A DNA stretch of 64,000 bases, taken from Charina bottae. Taxonomy: Eukaryota > Chordata > Lepidosauria > Squamata > Charinaidae. Location of the stretch: the NCBI GenBank assembly GCA_023362775.1, contig JALMGJ010000014.1:1488001-1552000 (forward strand), in the 5' to 3' direction. How positions within the stretch are numbered: position 1 is the stretch's first letter; each line of letters opens with the position of its first letter. Position numbers and translations under genes: made by a program. This document shows positions 58,377-64,000 of this stretch, piece by piece. The notes beneath the pieces were generated by a model. It searched no databases. It had not been told where the DNA came from and worked only from the letters and a program-made list of their open reading frames with translations.

Positions 58377-58539
58377 TTATGCCGTCATAGGAATATTTCC
58401 ATGAATGGAGCAGGGGAAACTACCAAATGAGCATGGGAGGGTGTTTATTTTTTTTGGGGGGGAGGGAGAGTTTTGCAACAAGTTTGACAAGACGAATCCA
58501 CAAGAATAGATGCTTGCACCAGAAAGACAAATATGGTTG

Positions 58540-58645
58540 GATAGAATAAATGTGTTAAACAGGGTGACAAACAGCTTGGCTGGCTGACAGGTGCTATATT
58601 TATTCTATGCAAATGGGTCTTGGTGTTAATTTATTTAATTACAGG
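58540..58645. promoter_or_regulatory. Possible conserved non-coding element
   Basis: Includes GGCTGACAGGTG (TGACAG plus E-box), GCTATATTTATTC (MEF2-like), ATGCAAAT (octamer) and TTAATTTATTTAATTA within 100 bases. Confidence 0.3.
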
Positions 58646-59237
58646 ACGTGCAGGGGGTGCCACAATAGGCGGCTATAGATCTTGGGAAGAGAGGGATAAA
58701 CACCTTTTCCCTTGAGGGCACCAGTAGATCAAGAAGGAATTTTTTCTCCATTTCTCTCTCTTTCCCTGAGAGGAGGAGGTGAAAGGATTGCAGATCAGAT
58801 TTGCAAAGGACAGAAAAATGATAGAAAGGATTGCAGATCAGATTTGAAAATGGGTGGGATAGCCAGTACTCTCGAAGGCAGAGATCGAGATTTCACTTGG
58901 AAATCAGACGGACAGTTGTAGGAAGGAAGATACCTCGGTTTGGTAATCGCGCTTGTGAAAAAGCTTTGGAGGAGTATTGCAGTTGATTGCAAACTGAACT
59001 CCAGTCAGCAGCGTGATGCGGCTGTCAAAAAGGCAAATGCAATTTCAGGTGGCATCAAGAGGAGTGTAATTTCCAAATCATAAGAAGTAATAGTTCCACT
59101 TTATTCTGCCTTGATCACACCCCTCCTCGAGTAGTGTACGCAGTTTGGGGGCATCACATTTTAAGAGCAATTGAGACAAACTGGAACAGGCTTAGAGAAA
59201 AGCCACAAGGATTGTCAGAGGAGTAAAAACTAAGGCC

Positions 59238-59439
59238 TGCCAACTTTATGATTCCATCCATCCATCCATCCATCCATCCATCCATCCATCCATCCATCCA
59301 TCCATCCCTGAATGAAATGCATCTATCATCTATCCATCTATCCATCTATCCATCTATCCATCTATCCATCTATCCATCTATCCATCTATCCATCCATCCA
59401 TCCATCCATCCATCCATCCATCCATCCATCCATCCATCC

Positions 59440-59493
<54 letters not shown>

Positions 59494-59584
59494 TTTTCCA
59501 TCCATCCATCCATCCATCCATCCATCCATCCATCCATCCATCCATCCATCCATCCATCCATCCATCCATCCCTGAATGAAATGC

Positions 59585-59627
<43 letters not shown>

Positions 59628-59698
59628 ATCTATCTATTTTTCCATCCATCCATCCATCCATCCATCCATCCATCCATCCATCCATCCATCCATCCATC
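59238..59698. repeat. Large compound (ATCC)n/(ATCT)n satellite
   Basis: About 460 bases of alternating ATCC, ATCTATCC and ATCT blocks. Two copies of CCTGAATGAAATGCATCTAT (near 59307 and 59572) show that a larger unit of about 265 bases was duplicated in tandem. Confidence 0.95.
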
Positions 59699-60949
59699 AA
59701 GATAGACCAGACTAAGAAACCAACGCCCTATAGACCAGGACTACTTTTATTGTAATAACTCTAGTAACAGAATCTGGTAAGTCTGAATGTGCTTCCTCCT
59801 CCCTCCTTTTATCTTCATGTGAACTAGGGAGGGGCTTGTCTGAGATGTTTTCTCACGTTATTTTCTTGGCCTGGGCTCAAACCCCTCTTATCTGACCGTT
59901 GCCTTGATTCCTCCTGTCCTTCAAGGCCATTCCCAATGCCCTCTACACTCACTCTCTCTCTTTCTCTCTCTCTCCTCATCCACCCATCTATGAAATGCAG
60001 TCATTCCAAAGTCTCAGGGGAATGCTAACAGAAAGGTTAACCCGAAAAGTAAATGCCAGAAGTCATTCCAAAATCAAACCAACGTTAACTCCACAAGCTG
60101 GGTACGTTCTGCACATTGGCTCGGCTGCCAATACGCTTTTAAGCAGTTGAGTCCTGTTTGATCTTTTTCATCAGTGTGTTTAAATTATTTGCTCAGTTAC
60201 ATTAATTTCATTCTCATTTTTAAAAATTCCCTTGTTCGCCACTTGGAGCTCAGTGCCATTAGCCCCTGCTTTGGGGTCCTTGAAGGAAGGGGAAGAGTGT
60301 TAAAGAAAACAAAATAAAAATCAAGGGGTCTTTAATCCAAGGGTGCCAGCCGAGTATCCGCACAAAGCCTTACCATGAAGCTACCAGCTGGCGTTGCAGG
60401 GGAAAAAGTCACTGTTGTGAAAACAGCACAGGCTGCCTTGGAGCGTTCCCTGCAAGTTGCTAGTTATATATCTCGGGAGGGGTTTTTAGTGGTCGAGCTG
60501 CATCATGGGATTTGTAGTTTTAGGGTTACCTGTGCCGTTGTTCTGACCCAGATGTTGCCTAGCTTTGGGCGACTGACCTGGTTTGGGGTAGATCTCCAAG
60601 GCACAAACTGAGCATTAGCTGAGCAGAGCATTCAACTCAGAGGAAGCCACTGTGGTGTGGAGCTAGGACCACGGAGGCCCACGTTCTTGTACACGCTGAG
60701 CCACAGAAGCCCACTGGGTGATGGAGTATTCTTAAAACAGCAGCTACAAGGAAAAGGCTTTTACACAGACGTCCCTACAATCTGGCGCTTGCTGCCAACG
60801 TCTGATGCAGGATCCCTGATTGGCCGGGACACGCGGTCCTGGCACTCTGCACGCTTCCTTTGTGACCCGCAGGCTCTTGATCTTCATTCTAATTTGCTTC
60901 GTTCCCCAGCATCTCCTAGGTGGCCTGGGTTTTATTTGATGCTCTTCCT

Positions 60950-61110
60950 TTTTAATGGAAGAATATATAGTTGTGCTTCGATTAATTAATTAGCTGCTTT
61001 TCGCCGTTTGCGGCCCCATCTTTTATTCATGCCCGTACGTGCAGGCATGGGATGCTGCCATAATAAAATGCAACACTAACATCAATCTATTCCCCCTCAG
61101 TCAAAATTGT
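60950..61110. promoter_or_regulatory. Possible conserved non-coding element
   Basis: GATTAATTAATTAGC homeodomain-type cluster, CTTTTATTCATGCCCG, and CCATAATAAAATGCAACAC in repeat-free DNA. Confidence 0.3.
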
Positions 61111-62339
61111 AGTGGCGTGCTGGGGGGAACGGGGGCTCAGTGTGACAGAACCGGCAAATCTTTTCTATAAAGCTCCAGCGTTTCACAGATGAAAAGGATG
61201 GCCTTCTGGGGCATTGTCCACAACCCTGTTCTTAACGTCCTGGAACCAGCTGAGCTCCCCATATCTCTGGGGTCCATAACCCTCTTGCTGATGGGGGATA
61301 CTTTTAACTTGGGAGACACAAGGCAGGTGGCTGGTGACACCGTAAGGTCAGGACCAACATGCACATTCATGGCATAAGAGCCACCAAATGCCCATTGAAG
61401 GAAAGCCATGACATTCACTGGGAAGAGGTCTGTCTGGATGATAAGGAGGCCCTGCAGGAAAATGTTGTCATTAAGAAAACCAACCGGCAAGCAAAAATCC
61501 TAAAAAGTGAGGGCAGGAACTTGGAATGAACTCTTGGGGTACATCCTGTCTGGGTTGGCTCAGCGGGCCAGACTGAACTAAATTGGAGTTGGGCCCAACC
61601 AACCTTGGCTGAACTTGAAGAGGTAAGTAGGATCAAACCTGGTTAGTACTCAGTTCGAGGCCCCTAGGCAGTCCCAGGTCTGTAGGCCTGGGAAGTTGAC
61701 AAACATCCCCCCCATAGATCAAGGCCAACATGCCCACAAAACCAACCGGAGCCAAAGTTGACTCAATGTTTCCCGGAACCCAACCGTTGTCTTACCAGGT
61801 TGCATGAACCAGGCCGTCACGTCAAGCCATGATATGGTTTATTTGTCTGGGCATCTCATGTGACAATAGGTAAACATAGGTATCCTGGCTTTTAAACCCA
61901 GATTTAGGGTTTAGTGGTGGGAATCCAGCACTGGCAGCTGGTGTGCAGGGGCTGATTCCAAAGAAGACAGTGGTCTCTTTTAGTTCCAATAAATACCTCT
62001 AAAGTTGCATCTATCCTGAGAAAAAGCAGCTTTTTAAAAAACCCCTTTGGGCTTTTCCACTCCTTCTGGCTATGCAGGAACAGAAAGGCTGTAAACAGTT
62101 ACAACGGATTATAGCTCCAGTGGAAATTAAAGGTGAAGAGGAAGGAAGCGGGGCTGACATCAGTGCACAGTTTGTATTAGCAATATTTATTTGGACGATG
62201 ATGGATGGAAGATTTGGGGCCAGGCATGGCAACGCCAAATCCCGGTTTTTATTAAATGGAGTGGCGGGAGGTAGAAAGAATTCACGAGTGTGACTGCAGA
62301 CAGTTTTCTGCGATCAGCAAAACACCCCTGCAGCCTCTT

Positions 62340-62430
62340 TAGATACATATAAATTAAATGTCAGATTTGCATATCATTTTTGCATTTGGGGGCCCTATTA
62401 CAGGGCAACAAAGGGAACAACCCAGGAGAG
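62340..62430. promoter_or_regulatory. Possible conserved non-coding element
   Basis: ATAAATTAAATGTCAGATT, TTTGCATATCATTTTTGCAT (two octamer-like halves), then GGGCAACAAAGGG. Confidence 0.3.
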
Positions 62431-63033
62431 GAAAGGGAAGATGCCGGTAGAAAGAATTTGGAATCTGTCCAGAAAACATAGGCTGATAAACTGGTTTGCA
62501 AGGCATAAACCCGAATTTATATTTCAGCCATCACTCCAATGAGATGTTAATCTTTCTGCGCCACCTTACCTGCGTTTAAAGGGGCATCTTTTCCAGTGTA
62601 TTGAATTCTTTTGGGAGGCTCATGCTGTTACTCTCCCACCACCTTCATTCCCCCGAAGGAAAGATATTTGTTTCTTTCTATAAGCTACCAAATCCATGCT
62701 GCCATGAAATCCGGGGAGATGCAAACTGTACTATGAAGGCTTCTTAAAAGAAAAAAAAATCACCAGCAAGACTAAATTAATTGAAGTAACCTGAAATCCT
62801 CTACAGATGCTTTGCGACATCCATAAGAAAATGATGGCTTTTCTTGGTTATTTGGGTAGAACTCCGAAGCCTTGCTTAATTTCTTAAAAAGAGACTCCAG
62901 CCTGCCGAAAAATGATCTCTTCTTCCCAAGAATCATGGAATGAATTGAGTTGGGATATGTTGAAGTAATCTAGTTCACATCCTGCATTATGCAGGGATGA
63001 TGGAAATACGGCAACCTTGGTCAATGGCTACCC

Positions 63034-63132
63034 CACTGTTTCTCAACCTCAGCAACTTTAAGATGTGTGGACTTCAACTCCCAGAATCCTCCAGCCAGCA
63101 CATCTTAAAGTTGCTGAGGTTGAGAAACACTG
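63034..63132. mobile_element. MITE family A copy with perfect target duplication
   Basis: CACTGTTTCTCAACC...GGTTGAGAAACACTG; GGCTACCC on both sides (63026-63033, 63133-63140). This is the cleanest proof that the family moves as a hAT-type element. Confidence 0.9.
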
Positions 63133-64000
63133 GGCTACCCTGTTCCCTCACTGCATCTGCAGTTTCAGGGTCAAAAAAGTCAGTATGGAGGCTGTGACCA
63201 CATGATCAGAGGGGCAGGGCTTTGATTGTATTGCTGTGGCTGCCATCTTGCCTTTTTTGACCTCACCTGCAGACACCCTTGCCCCAGTCACAATTTAAAT
63301 GCCTTGAACAAGTGACTTCGGATGCAGTTTCAAGAATATGAAGTTATTATATAATATGCATATTATATATAAAAATAACGAAATTGTTTTGTTTTTATGC
63401 TTAATTTTTCATCAATGATATACTAACTGTGTAACTTCTGTATCTTACTGATACATCTTTGCACCAATTCTTTTTTTCTTGTTCATTTTTTCTCTTTTTA
63501 AAGTGATTTACAAAGAAATGATACTGAAGTTGCTTTGTGAGTTGGGCAGCCATAGAAATAGAACAAATGCATACACAAATAAAATGAAAGATGGGCTTCA
63601 ACAAAGAACAAGACATCCACCCATACGGTCAAGGGGGTTGAACTCCACAATAAAATCTCCCTGGGGTGTCTTATATTTATTGGTTAGGGAATTCTCACCT
63701 TTCATCTGTTGACCGTGAACTTCAAGCGTAGTGGAATGCGCTGCAGGCAGATTGGCATGAGGAGCTCTGCTTGAGTAGCATTCATCTTGGTTCACATTTT
63801 GGTGGCTTCACAAGTCATGACCACCTGACCTATTTCGTGAGCTTATGGTTCAACATCAATGTGCAAATTCCGAAAACGATTAACTAAACGTCCGGGATAA
63901 ACTGATTTATCGTGCGAATGCAGCGGTGGTTCGCTCTTCACCTTTCCTGTCCATCTCCAGCTCTGCTTGATTCACCAAATGATTTGATCCCTTCTCTGTG

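Larger units (their letters stand above)
59699..64000. other. Right end of the window, no gene recognised
   Basis: Apart from a CT run near 59955, the MITE at 63034 and the possible conserved blocks, I see no exon or repeat. By human order the next gene would be NECTIN1, but none of its exons was recognised here. Confidence 0.35.

Noticed and set aside
59154..59715. Poly-(Ile-His-Pro-Ser) and related frames
   Set aside because: Pure translation of the ATCC/ATCT satellite; open in all frames.
63401..64000. Possible exon of the next gene (NECTIN1 by synteny)
   Set aside because: No Ig-like signature or splice-bounded frame seen; AT-rich ordinary sequence.

Overview
This is vertebrate nuclear DNA, almost certainly from a squamate reptile (lizard or snake). 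The support is: two split genes whose exons have canonical splice sites and match USP2 and THY1; the same order and strand as the human 11q23.3 USP2-THY1 neighbourhood; and a squamate-type repeat set (RTE-BovB LINE tail, Sauria-type SINEs with BovB-like tails, a CR1 3' end, hAT and Tigger-like MITEs, many tri-, tetra- and hexanucleotide arrays). The species cannot be fixed from this window.

Layout. 1-33 kb: the 5' part of USP2 on the minus strand. One coding exon (8965-9749) encodes the 248-residue N-terminal extension of the long isoform. The exons for the ubiquitin-protease core are not in the window and must lie left of base 1, so 1-8964 is intron. A CpG island at 32.6-33.56 kb with a strong minus-strand splice donor at 33025/33024 is the best candidate for the first exon and promoter, which would make 9750-33024 intron 1. 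That intron is filled with repeats and includes a smaller CpG-rich patch at 17.33-17.79 kb. 35.8-42.7 kb: THY1 (CD90), minus strand, with three coding exons (39782-39743, 38652-38314, 37716-37604) that join in phase into a 163-residue GPI-anchored Ig-superfamily protein. A non-coding first exon probably ends at 41707 inside a CpG island (40.69-42.65 kb). 42.7-64 kb: upstream of THY1, no recognisable coding exon. It holds mobile elements, satellites and several repeat-poor, AT-rich, motif-dense blocks that may be conserved regulatory DNA.

The two genes are not functionally linked; their adjacency is ancestral. The most informative material is the mobile DNA, whose insertion histories can be read from target-site duplications: (i) a LINE at 51064-53552 with a 12-bp duplication and a 5' inversion of the twin-priming type, broken by one stop codon just before the reverse-transcriptase YADD box; (ii) three fold-back retroposons (43.7, 47.7 and 54.1 kb) with 13-17 bp duplications and a hammerhead-like core, probably Penelope-like; (iii) three hAT-type MITE families whose 8-bp duplications nearly all fit nnnTAnnn; (iv) a perfect 79-bp-arm palindrome at 31871-32041 that extends beyond its MITE into flanking sequence; and (v) a BovB tail embedded in a hexanucleotide array, in the same window as SINEs that carry its tail. 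No tRNA, rRNA, CRISPR, endogenous retroviral or toxin gene was recognised.
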